Source: Gammaproteobacteria bacterium
GTDB lineage: Bacteria; Pseudomonadota; Gammaproteobacteria; UBA4575
Reading direction: 5' to 3'
Assembly: GCA_027297825.1 (NCBI GenBank)
Contig: JAPUHH010000199.1
Coordinates: 1 to 6,078, forward strand
Length of the DNA stretch: 6,078 nt
Made by a program: the position numbers and the translations under genes. This document shows, in pieces, positions 1-6,078 of the stretch. The notes beneath the pieces were generated by a model. It searched no databases and had not been told where the DNA came from. It saw nothing but the letters and a program-made list of their open reading frames with translations. Positions within the stretch are counted from its first letter, which is position 1. Every line of letters starts with the position of its first letter.

Positions 1-206
1 TGGTGCATAACATTCGATTAGAACATGCGACTCAGTTAGCCGATCGCGGCATGGATGATGAACTCCGTCAACGTCAAACCGGACATGTCGATCGCAAAGT
101 CCTGAACGATCGCTATACAAGAAATCGCCCGGAACATCGAGCGGCATACTATCAAGAGTCATTTTTAAGCGAACAAAATAAGGCCAGTCAAACACCCAAA
201 CATTAG
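1..206 (+). CDS. Tyrosine recombinase (phage integrase family), C-terminal fragment cut by window edge
   Basis: This is the C-terminal end of a site-specific tyrosine recombinase, an enzyme that cuts and rejoins DNA through a covalent phosphotyrosine bond. Reading from base 3, an H-N-I-R box (HxxR, visible residues 2-5) is followed by HATQLA. A Gly-His pair (27-28) and the probable nucleophile Tyr38 in DRYTR come next. The distance from the HxxR arginine to the GH histidine is 23 residues, the same as in XerD. The GH-to-Tyr distance is 10 residues, where Xer proteins have 9. About 29 residues follow the tyrosine, ending in a polar tail. The GTG at base 3 is an internal valine, not a start: the frame is open to the left edge, and the Arg I region and N-terminal DNA-binding domain are missing. 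GC is about 46% over bases 1-180, higher than in the neighbouring genes, which fits transferred DNA. Its stop lies 22 nt from the convergent AACS stop. Integrase type (phage, island or integron-like) cannot be assigned. Confidence 0.8.
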   Translation, partial: VHNIRLEHATQLADRGMDDELRQRQTGHVDRKVLNDRYTRNRPEHRAAYYQESFLSEQNKASQTPKH

Positions 207-228
207 CACCTAACGATGTAGTGATAAC

Positions 229-2172
229 TTATGTTAAATCCGGAATATTACGGAAATTTTCCAGCGCTTCTGGATTGGCTAAGGCATCGATATTCTTTAC
301 TGGTCTATTATGAATCACGTTGCACACTGCCAATTCTACAATTTTACCGCTTATAGTACGGGGAATATCTTCTACTTGAATTATTTTTGCAGGTACATGG
401 CGTGGCGATGCATTCTTTTGAATAAGTTGTTTAATTTCATTTTGTAGATCTGAATTTAATTCAACACCATCTCTTAACTTTACAAATAAGATTATTCTTG
501 TATCCCCTTCCCACTCTTGACCCACCACAATACTTTCCAATACATGATGAATTTTCTCTACTTCTCTATAAATCTCTGCAGTTCCAATTCGAGCTCCGCC
601 AGGATTAAGCACAGCATCTGATCGGCCATAGATAATCATCGTGCCTCGCTCGGTGAGTTCAGCATAATCACTATGTGCCCATGTGTTTGGGAATTTAGCA
701 AAATATGCTTGGTTAAATTTTGTATTGTCATCATCATCCCAAAAATATATTGGAATAGAAGGAAAAGGTTTGGTGCAAACCAATTCACCTTTTTCATTAA
801 CTACAGATTCACCTTCATCGTTGAACACTTCAATACTTAAACCTAACCCACGACATTGAAGTTCGCCGCGATAAACCGGCAAGATGGGATTGCCTATTTG
901 AAAGCATGAAACAATATCAGTACCTCCAGATATTGATGATAATTGAACATCTGTTTTTATATATTGATAAACATAATCAAATTGCTCAGGCATTAAAGGC
1001 GACCCGGTTGAGAGAATTGCCTTAAGACTACTTAGCTTATGACTCAGCATAGGCACCATTTCTTCTTTTTGAATAGCCGCTAGGTATTTAGCGCTTGTAC
1101 CAAATACGGTAATGCCTTCTTGATCTGTCAAATCAAAAAGTTGAGAGCTAGCTGGATAGAATGGTGACCCATCATAAGTAACTATCGTAGCTCCAGTGGC
1201 TAATGCTGCGACTAACCAATTCCACATCATCCAACCGCAAGTAGTGAAATAGAATACGACATCACTTTTGGTTACATCTATGTGTAACATATGCTCTTTT
1301 ATGAGTTGAATGAATGTGCCACCGCATCCGTGAACGATACATTTAGGCTTACCTGTCGTACCTGAGGAATATAAAATAAAGAGTGGATGATCAAAATCTA
1401 CATGCACATATGGTATGTTATCGAAGTGATTATCAATAAAGTGATCGAATAATATCGAATGATCGATACTCGTTAAATCGGGCTCAGGTTCAAGGAACGG
1501 AATTACAACCACTTTTTTAATACTCGATATACTATGACTTAGTGTTGCAATATTATCGATACGATTAATTTCTTTCCCTTGATATGAGTAACCATCTGCT
1601 GCAATTAAAATTGTGGGCTCTATCTGCCCAAAGCGATCTAACACACCCCTAACACCAAAGTCTTCAGAACAAGATGACCAGACTGCACCCACTGCTGCGG
1701 TTGCTAGCATACTTATTACCGTTTCAGGAATATTTGGTAGATAACCCGCAACTCGATCTCCTGGTTTTACGCCAGAATCTATGAGTGCATGTGACATACG
1801 AGCCACATTATTGCGTAGCTGTCTATAGTTAAGCGTCGAACGTTGTGGTCGTTCACTGCGACCAATTATAGCCAGTTGAGTATCATCTGCTTTTAAAAGA
1901 TTTTCAGCAAAATTAATTTTGCTACCTACAAACCATTTTGCTCCGGGTAACTTATCACCATCTACGATGACCTTATCGTATGATTTCTTATACCTAACAT
2001 CACAAAATTCCCAGATAGCTTTCCAAAATTTTTCAGTGTTGTTAATTGACCATTGATAGAGGTCTTGATAATTTTTAATTTCTGGATATTGTTTTTGTAA
2101 CGCAGTCATGAAACGCATCATATTAGAGCGTTCAATGCGCGACTTAGACGGCACCCAGATTGGATCGATCAC
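229..2172 (-). CDS. aacS: Acetoacetyl-CoA synthetase (acetoacetate-CoA ligase, EC 6.2.1.16)
   Basis: This cytoplasmic ANL-superfamily enzyme uses ATP and CoA to convert acetoacetate to acetoacetyl-CoA, feeding ketone-body or leucine carbon into central metabolism or into polymer and lipid synthesis. At 647 residues it matches the usual family length of about 650. An ACAS_N-like N-terminal region (about 35-95) precedes the AMP-binding core. Visible marks are the AACS-typical WSSCSEDFGVRGVLDRFGQI (165-184), the phosphate loop YSSGTTGKPK (268-277), SGGTD (415-419), the hinge region GRSDAVLNPGGARIG (516-530) and the catalytic lysine in SGKIVEL (Lys610). All key residues are present, so the enzyme should be active. 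The start is GTG with AGAGAG six nt upstream. The frame stays open further upstream across the spacer but has no ATG, GTG or TTG there, and the PIWVPSKSRIERSN N-terminus fits the family. It is the last gene of the - strand cluster, 74 nt after the LivF/UrtE-type gene, so it may be co-transcribed with the importer. General acetyl-CoA synthetase is less likely given the AACS-specific motifs. Confidence 0.95.
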   Translation of the reverse strand: MIDPIWVPSKSRIERSNMMRFMTALQKQYPEIKNYQDLYQWSINNTEKFWKAIWEFCDVRYKKSYDKVIVDGDKLPGAKWFVGSKINFAENLLKADDTQLAIIGRSERPQRSTLNYRQLRNNVARMSHALIDSGVKPGDRVAGYLPNIPETVISMLATAAVGAVWSSCSEDFGVRGVLDRFGQIEPTILIAADGYSYQGKEINRIDNIATLSHSISSIKKVVVIPFLEPEPDLTSIDHSILFDHFIDNHFDNIPYVHVDFDHPLFILYSSGTTGKPKCIVHGCGGTFIQLIKEHMLHIDVTKSDVVFYFTTCGWMMWNWLVAALATGATIVTYDGSPFYPASSQLFDLTDQEGITVFGTSAKYLAAIQKEEMVPMLSHKLSSLKAILSTGSPLMPEQFDYVYQYIKTDVQLSSISGGTDIVSCFQIGNPILPVYRGELQCRGLGLSIEVFNDEGESVVNEKGELVCTKPFPSIPIYFWDDDDNTKFNQAYFAKFPNTWAHSDYAELTERGTMIIYGRSDAVLNPGGARIGTAEIYREVEKIHHVLESIVVGQEWEGDTRIILFVKLRDGVELNSDLQNEIKQLIQKNASPRHVPAKIIQVEDIPRTISGKIVELAVCNVIHNRPVKNIDALANPEALENFRNIPDLT

Positions 2173-2178
2173 AAAATA

Positions 2179-2184
2179 CTCTCT
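2179..2184 (-). promoter_or_regulatory. Ribosome binding site of aacS
   Basis: AGAGAG on the - strand lies six nt before the GTG at 2172. It is a partial match to the Shine-Dalgarno consensus at a normal distance, and it supports GTG as the start because no other start codon lies upstream in frame within the spacer. Confidence 0.45.
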
Positions 2185-2246
2185 AAGCTTGACAAAATAT
2201 TTATGAAACGCAGCATCTTTTATGTCACTGTGCGTATTAGAAACAA

Positions 2247-2948
2247 TTAAATAGCAAGATATTCCTGCAAAATCTCACTTTTTTGTATTTTTTCACAGGT
2301 CCCTTCCGCAACCAGTTTCCCTTTTTCAAATACAATACAATATTCTGCGAGACTGAATATCATTGGTAGATTTTGTTCCACGATTACAATTGTAGTACCT
2401 TCACGGCGATTAATTTCACCTAATGTTGCTGCAATTTGCTCCACAAGAGTCGGCATGATTCCATCCGAGGGCTCGTCTAATAGAATAAGTTTTGGATCGG
2501 TCATTAGACCACGGCCGATCGCAAGCATTTGCTGCTCACCACCACTCAGGGTACCCGCAAGTTGAGTTAGTCTTTCACGAAGATGTGGAAAATAACCGAG
2601 AACTTCTTCGAGCCTATTTCGCTTACCTCGCCCACCCGCAATTCTTCCCATTTCTAAATTCTCCATAACCGTTAAATCTGGAAATATCCCCCTACCTTGT
2701 ACAACGGTTGTCACTCCACGATTTGCGCGAGCGTGTGGTAATAATTTTGAAATGTCTTCGCCGTTTAATTTAATAGTCCCTTCAGTAGGTAAGATTAAAC
2801 CTGCAAGGCACTTTATTAGTGTAGATTTACCCATTCCGTTACGACCGAGCACACCTACAACTCCACCATCATTTACTTTAAACGATACGTCACGCAATAC
2901 CGTGATGTTTCCATAACCAGCAGTAATATTTTCGACTTCTAATTTCAT
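2247..2948 (-). CDS. HAAT-family ABC importer ATPase, LivF/UrtE type
   Basis: This is one of the two cytoplasmic ATPases that drive the importer encoded upstream. The 233 residues form a single ABC domain of normal length for LivF/UrtE. Walker A is GRNGMGKST (35-43), the Q-loop glutamine is Q84 in VVQGRGIFP, the signature is LSGGEQQ (134-140), and Walker B is LILLDEP (154-160) with catalytic Glu159. The H-loop position reads VEQN (190-193), with Gln in place of His. That is the rule in LivF proteins and not a defect. GRNG at Walker A, QGR in the Q-loop and DEPSDGIMP resemble UrtE-like proteins more than E. coli LivF, which as I recall has GANG, EGR and GLAP. The ATG lies 5 nt after the stop of the LivG/UrtD-type gene and has no good Shine-Dalgarno sequence, so translation probably depends on coupling. 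Family assignment is firm; the substrate is not. Confidence 0.93.
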   Translation of the reverse strand: MKLEVENITAGYGNITVLRDVSFKVNDGGVVGVLGRNGMGKSTLIKCLAGLILPTEGTIKLNGEDISKLLPHARANRGVTTVVQGRGIFPDLTVMENLEMGRIAGGRGKRNRLEEVLGYFPHLRERLTQLAGTLSGGEQQMLAIGRGLMTDPKLILLDEPSDGIMPTLVEQIAATLGEINRREGTTIVIVEQNLPMIFSLAEYCIVFEKGKLVAEGTCEKIQKSEILQEYLAI

Positions 2949-2953
2949 TCTAG

Positions 2954-3679
2954 CTATGAATTTCCATGGCCTAAATAAATTTCACGCACTTTTTCATTAG
3001 CGGAAACTTGCTCAAATGACCCTTCCATTAATACGCGTCCAAGATGCAAAACAGTTACAGGCGCATTGAGATCACGAATGAAGTTAATATCATGTTCAAT
3101 TATGATCATTGAAAGCTGGAATTCTTGTGTTAGATTCTTTATTAGACGTGCAGTTGATTCTGTTTCTTCAACTGTCATCCCTGCAGTAGGCTCATCGAGC
3201 AATAATAGCTCAGCCTTTACAGCTAATAACAACCCAATTTCTAACCATTGCCTCTGCCCATGTGAAAGAAACTTAACTGGTTTATCACTTTCATTTGTTA
3301 GATGAACGAGCTCTAAAACCTCATTAATATTTTTATTTCGATCGTTATAAGGACAATCTGTACCTAGGACTGCAAGTTCGATATTGTCATAGACAGTTAA
3401 TTCATCAAAGACAGTCGGAGTCTGAAACTTCCTGGCAATTCCAATGCGTGCGCGTTTAACGACATTTAATTTCGTAATATCCTGATCTTTGTAATAAATA
3501 CGACCTTCATTTGGCTGAAGATGTCCTGAAATCATACTAATAAAAGTAGTTTTACCGGCACCATTTGGACCGATAACACATCGTATTGAACTAGTATCCA
3601 GCTCAAAGTTAATAGCTTCATTTGCAATCAGTCCTGCAAAACGTTTGGTGAGTCCTTCGGTACGCAATAAACTGCTCAT
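2954..3679 (-). CDS. HAAT-family ABC importer ATPase, LivG/UrtD type
   Basis: This is the partner ATPase of the importer, 241 residues long. Walker A is GPNGAGKTT (37-45), the Q-loop is RKFQ with Gln86, the signature is LSHGQRQW (138-145), Walker B is LLLLDEP (158-164) with Glu163, and the H-loop is IEHD with His196, so all ATPase motifs are intact. RCVIGPNGAGKTT, the ARKFQTPTVFDELTV stretch, LSHGQRQWLEIG, DEPTAGMT and the ending REIYLG closely follow the UrtD pattern. E. coli LivG, as I recall it, has RTFQ and LAYGQQRRLEIA at the matching places. This gene therefore gives the strongest hint that the importer belongs to the urea/amide branch. Its ATG overlaps the stop of the LivM/UrtC-type gene by 4 nt (ATGA), which indicates translational coupling. 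The + strand open frame inside it at 3066-3305 has no family features. Confidence 0.94.
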   Translation of the reverse strand: MSSLLRTEGLTKRFAGLIANEAINFELDTSSIRCVIGPNGAGKTTFISMISGHLQPNEGRIYYKDQDITKLNVVKRARIGIARKFQTPTVFDELTVYDNIELAVLGTDCPYNDRNKNINEVLELVHLTNESDKPVKFLSHGQRQWLEIGLLLAVKAELLLLDEPTAGMTVEETESTARLIKNLTQEFQLSMIIIEHDINFIRDLNAPVTVLHLGRVLMEGSFEQVSANEKVREIYLGHGNS

Positions 3680-4704
3680 TGCTTAACTTTTGATTGCAAG
3701 TGCTTAGACAAATCTGAGATAGCACCTGCAACACCTCCTTTTAAAAAGACAATCACCAAAATAAAAATGATGCCTAGAACAAGCTGCCAATAATCAGGCG
3801 TTACTGTGCTTAGATAATTTGAGAGTGAAGCTACTATTATTCCGCCGAGTAAAGCTGCTAGCAAAGATGAACGACCTGCAATAGCTACCCACACCACTAC
3901 TTCAGTTGAAAACAGTACGCCCCCTAAAGAAGGTGCAACAAAATTAGCATGCGCACCATAAAGTGCACCAGCAAGACAGGCAATCGCACCCGATAATGCA
4001 AATGCACCTGTTTTATATGCAGAAATATTGAAACCCAGCGCAGTCATTCGATCTTCGTTTTCACGAATTCCGATAAGAATTTTTCCAAATCGACTGGTAG
4101 CAAACCACCTGACAAATGCATACATGGCTATTACTACTGGTAAAATTGCATAGTAAACAGGGATGTCGTTGTATAGAGATATTTCTCCTAAAGAACCAAA
4201 TGTTAATGGCATACGATCGATATACATACCGTTCCAACCACCGGTAATATCAGACTGACTCACTGCTATTTGCTCAATCATGATTGATAAAGCTAAGGTA
4301 ACTAAAACAAAATACGTCGCTTTAACACCCGCATTAAATAAAAAATACCCAGTAATCGCTGCAAGTGCACCACCTACTAAAGGGCTAATTAAAATACCGA
4401 TGTAACCTGAATTAACACCAAAATTGGTTTGCATTGCTAAACCCATGGTATATGCGCCCACCGCAAAAAATGCAGCTTGACCAAAACTGAGTATTCCAAC
4501 AAATCCCCACAACAGCGCGAGTGACATCGCTAACACACCAAATAGCATATATTGAGGAAGAATATATATTGGGTAACCTGTAATAAATATTGGGAGCAAT
4601 GCAATAATTATGAAAATAATTACTGCAACTATTTCTTCTGAAAATATATTACGCGGTTTAGCAGCAGCAGATTCAATCCATTGTTTCTCGCTGTGCTCCG
4701 TCAT
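3676..4704 (-). CDS. HAAT-family ABC importer permease, LivM/UrtC type
   Basis: This is an inner-membrane permease of 342 residues that should pair with the LivH/UrtB-type permease to form the channel. A polar N-terminal tail (1-22) is followed by about nine or ten hydrophobic segments, roughly at 24-43, 52-69, 72-93, 102-125, 128-148, 182-200, 235-255, 265-292 and 303-322. LLWGFVGILSFGQAAFFAVGAY (64-85) is the conserved LivM/UrtC segment, and ITGGWNGM (153-160) is the family's TGG-NG motif. The cytoplasmic coupling loop with GIRENEDRMTALGFN (212-226) is the ATPase-docking region. The gene overlaps both neighbours by 4 nt. Its own start is preceded by an A/T-rich stretch with no Shine-Dalgarno match, so it is probably translated by ribosomes leaving the upstream gene. 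LivM-versus-UrtC identity and the substrate are undecided from this sequence alone. Confidence 0.92.
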   Translation of the reverse strand: MTEHSEKQWIESAAAKPRNIFSEEIVAVIIFIIIALLPIFITGYPIYILPQYMLFGVLAMSLALLWGFVGILSFGQAAFFAVGAYTMGLAMQTNFGVNSGYIGILISPLVGGALAAITGYFLFNAGVKATYFVLVTLALSIMIEQIAVSQSDITGGWNGMYIDRMPLTFGSLGEISLYNDIPVYYAILPVVIAMYAFVRWFATSRFGKILIGIRENEDRMTALGFNISAYKTGAFALSGAIACLAGALYGAHANFVAPSLGGVLFSTEVVVWVAIAGRSSLLAALLGGIIVASLSNYLSTVTPDYWQLVLGIIFILVIVFLKGGVAGAISDLSKHLQSKVKQ

Positions 4705-5555
4705 GATTTTTTTAATATACCTGCAGGTCTATAGCGCAATATGACAATGGCTAATAAAAACACAATGGATTGTGCAAATACTTGCTTCGAGAACAATGCG
4801 AATATTGTTTCCGCACCGCCTATAAAGAAGCTACCAATTAACGTTCCCCCAAACAATTGTCCAACGCCACCTACTATGACGACAAAGAACGAACGAATTA
4901 AAAAGACATTTCCAATATACGGATCAACACTTAACATGGGACTAATTAATCCACCAGCAAGACCTGCAATACCGGACCCAATGCAAAATACAAATTTGTA
5001 CGTACGTGAAATATTTAAGCCCAACAAACTCGCAGCTTCTCGATTTTGTATGAGGGCTCGAATCTTTATTCCCAAATTGGTTTTATAAAATACAAAAGCA
5101 GTTGCCCCAATTAACAACAATGAAAATATAGCAATGGCACCTTTATAGGCAGGGATTTTTATGGTGCCGAAGTCGATAGCCCCTGGCAAAGGGTTTGAAA
5201 CATTTCTAAAGTCTGTTCCAAACACAATCTTAATCACTTCCGTCATGATTAAGAAAAACGCCCAAGTAAGAAGAAGAGTATCAAACGGCTTATCGTAAAA
5301 ATGCCGAATAATAATATGCTCAAGTAGTAGCCCAACAATAGCAACACCTAACGCAGCCAAAACAACTGCGAGAATAAAGGGTACTCCAGCAGTGGTTGTG
5401 GCCCACGTGAAATAGGCGCCAAGCGTTAGCATGGCACCATGTCCCATATTGATAACTCCAACCAACCCGTAGATGATTGCTAAGCCAAATGCCGCTAATG
5501 CCAATACAAGCGTAATCAATGTCGCGTCAACTAAAACGCTGATTATTGTTTCCAT
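4701..5555 (-). CDS. HAAT-family ABC importer permease, LivH/UrtB type
   Basis: This is the second inner-membrane permease, 284 residues with about eight hydrophobic segments (roughly 5-30, 33-53, 58-80, 92-112, 138-157, 188-205, 222-250, 258-275). YGLVGVINMGHGAMLTLGAY (29-48) is the hallmark LivH/UrtB segment. IRALIQNREAASLLGLN (165-181) is the EAA-like loop that contacts an ATPase. GSGIAGLAGGLISP (193-206) and VVIVGGVGQLFGGTLIG (225-241) resemble UrtB. The length is normal for LivH and somewhat short for UrtB proteins, which often carry an extended N-terminus. An in-frame TAA lies seven codons upstream of the ATG, so the start cannot be moved up past it. No Shine-Dalgarno match stands at the right distance. 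The nearest purine-rich stretch is about 45 nt upstream (see the spacer entry). The + strand open frame at 4741-5088 is a shadow of this gene. Confidence 0.93.
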   Translation of the reverse strand: METIISVLVDATLITLVLALAAFGLAIIYGLVGVINMGHGAMLTLGAYFTWATTTAGVPFILAVVLAALGVAIVGLLLEHIIIRHFYDKPFDTLLLTWAFFLIMTEVIKIVFGTDFRNVSNPLPGAIDFGTIKIPAYKGAIAIFSLLLIGATAFVFYKTNLGIKIRALIQNREAASLLGLNISRTYKFVFCIGSGIAGLAGGLISPMLSVDPYIGNVFLIRSFFVVIVGGVGQLFGGTLIGSFFIGGAETIFALFSKQVFAQSIVFLLAIVILRYRPAGILKKS

Positions 5556-5656
5556 GTTGAGTTCGATTGAAAGTTACAAAGAAACAACTAGCTTAGCTAT
5601 CCCTCACCTTCCATGTTTGTGTTTTACACTTTAGTTACTAAATAAAAATTACATAA
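5556..5656 (-). other. Spacer between binding-protein and permease genes, with three short inverted repeats
   Basis: This 101-nt spacer is the longest gap in the cluster. It contains three small inverted repeats, each with a 3-nt loop: TTTAG-TTA-CTAAA (5630-5642), GTGT-TTT-ACAC (5619-5629) and TAGC-TTA-GCTA (5589-5599), written on the + strand. The first two are adjacent and begin 14 nt after the binding-protein stop. None is GC-rich or followed by a U-run on the - strand, so this is not an intrinsic terminator. A purine-rich GGAAGGTGAGG lies in a five-codon frame (ATG to TAG, 5614 down to 5597). Such gaps often let the binding protein be made in excess over the permeases, but that role is inferred here. 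Confidence 0.35.
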
Positions 5657-6078
5657 TTAAAGCGGTAAATCACAACGCGCATCTAGCGGTTCAACCGCTT
5701 CAAATGATTGAACTTCTTCAAACATATCATTCACGCTGGTCCAATCGTTTCGAACCCTCATCAAATAAGACGGCAACACTAATTGATGATCAAGTGCACG
5801 CATCTTAACTGGCCCTTGCGGTGCATTGGCAAATTCTATTCCACCTAATGCATCACGTAACGAATCAGTATCCACTTTGCCGGCTTTTTCAATTGCCATT
5901 GCCGCCATATGTGCTGCATTGTACATTGCGACACCGACAGTGTTCATCAACGCGTCTGCACCAAATTTTTTCTTAAAGCGCTCTAGGAAGGGCGCATTAT
6001 TTGGATGCTTAATAGACATAAAGTAGTCAAAGCTCACATAGTCTCCACCAGATACCTCTGGTCCTAATCCTGTTGTAA
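5657..6078 (-). CDS. HAAT-family periplasmic substrate-binding protein, UrtA/AmiC-like, C-terminal part
   Basis: This is the solute-binding component of the importer, cut by the right window edge. The frame is open from the stop at 5657 to base 6078, giving 139 complete codons. A GTG at 6037 is internal, because the frame continues upstream as PEVSGGDYVSFDYFMS, a typical middle-to-C-terminal part of the type 1 periplasmic-binding fold. The signal peptide and N-terminal lobe would lie outside the window. Visible elements are the FLERFKKKFG helix region, the long helix VGVAMYNAAHMAAMAIEKAG, then DTDSLRDALGG and the APQGPVKM strand. This order matches the urea/amide-binding branch (UrtA, AmiC, FmdD) better than LivK. 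A single Cys lies near the end (CDLPL). It is first in the visible operon, 101 nt before the LivH/UrtB-type permease. Ligand-binding residues lie mostly in the missing part, so the substrate (urea, amide, amino acid or other) cannot be read. Confidence 0.85.
   Translation of the reverse strand, partial: TTGLGPEVSGGDYVSFDYFMSIKHPNNAPFLERFKKKFGADALMNTVGVAMYNAAHMAAMAIEKAGKVDTDSLRDALGGIEFANAPQGPVKMRALDHQLVLPSYLMRVRNDWTSVNDMFEEVQSFEAVEPLDARCDLPL

Noticed and set aside
2189..2194. Perfect TTGACA -35 hexamer on the + strand in the spacer upstream of aacS
   Set aside because: No TATAAT-like hexamer lies 16-18 nt downstream (AGCATC at 17). It would point into the ATPase genes as antisense. One hexamer in AT-rich DNA is expected by chance.
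2219..2246. Possible own promoter for aacS on the - strand (TTGTTT, 16-nt spacer, CATAAA)
   Set aside because: It has only 3 of 6 and 4 of 6 consensus matches, too weak to call. A transcription start would need experimental mapping.
2568..2578. Gln instead of His at the H-loop of the LivF/UrtE-type ATPase (VEQN), which might look like a dead ATPase (coordinates approximate)
   Set aside because: LivF-family proteins normally have VEQN at this place, and the Walker and signature motifs are intact.
3066..3305. 79-codon open frame on the + strand
   Set aside because: It lies antisense inside the intact LivG/UrtD-type ATPase gene, and its composition reflects the opposite strand.
4741..5088. 115-codon open frame on the + strand
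   Set aside because: It lies fully inside the clear LivH/UrtB-type gene on the other strand and has no recognisable domain. It is a shadow frame.
5630..5642. Terminator after the binding-protein gene
   Set aside because: The stem is only 5 bp, AT-rich, and has no U-run after it on the - strand. The T-rich stretch comes before the stem, not after it.
5826..6026. 66-codon open frame on the + strand
   Set aside because: It lies antisense to the binding-protein gene and shows no domain or ribosome-binding site.

Overview
The window is a compact, AT-rich piece of a bacterial chromosome. It holds the end of one gene on the + strand and six genes in a row on the - strand. Proteobacteria are the most likely source. 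The grounds are the bacterial acetoacetyl-CoA synthetase type, the HAAT-family transporter layout, and hand-counted GC near 36% in 1501-1680. No marker gene is present, so this is a guess.

Left edge (1-206, + strand): the C-terminus of a tyrosine recombinase. The second half of the catalytic site (HxxR, GH, Tyr) is readable. The rest of the gene lies outside the window. Its GC is higher (83 of the first 180 bases, 46%) than that of the genes beside it, which suggests a mobile-element or island edge.

Main part (229-6078, - strand), in transcription order from right to left: the C-terminal part of a periplasmic substrate-binding protein (cut by the right edge), two permeases (LivH/UrtB and LivM/UrtC types), two ABC ATPases (LivG/UrtD and LivF/UrtE types), and acetoacetyl-CoA synthetase. 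The four transporter core genes are joined by 4-nt overlaps or a 5-nt gap. The binding-protein gene is set off by 101 nt and the synthetase by 74 nt. This looks like one operon or two closely linked transcripts.

The five transport proteins together make one complete importer of the hydrophobic amino acid/amide (HAAT) family. Several motifs resemble the urea/short-chain-amide branch (UrtABCDE) more than the E. coli leucine system. The gene at the end of the cluster activates acetoacetate to acetoacetyl-CoA rather than hydrolysing urea or amides. The main open question is therefore what the importer carries. A substrate whose breakdown gives acetoacetate (leucine, ketone bodies, related acids or amides) is a reasonable hypothesis, but the sequence does not prove it.

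I see no RNA gene, CRISPR array, insertion sequence or convincing terminator. I did not find a clearly undescribed system. The transporter-AACS pairing is the most interesting point.
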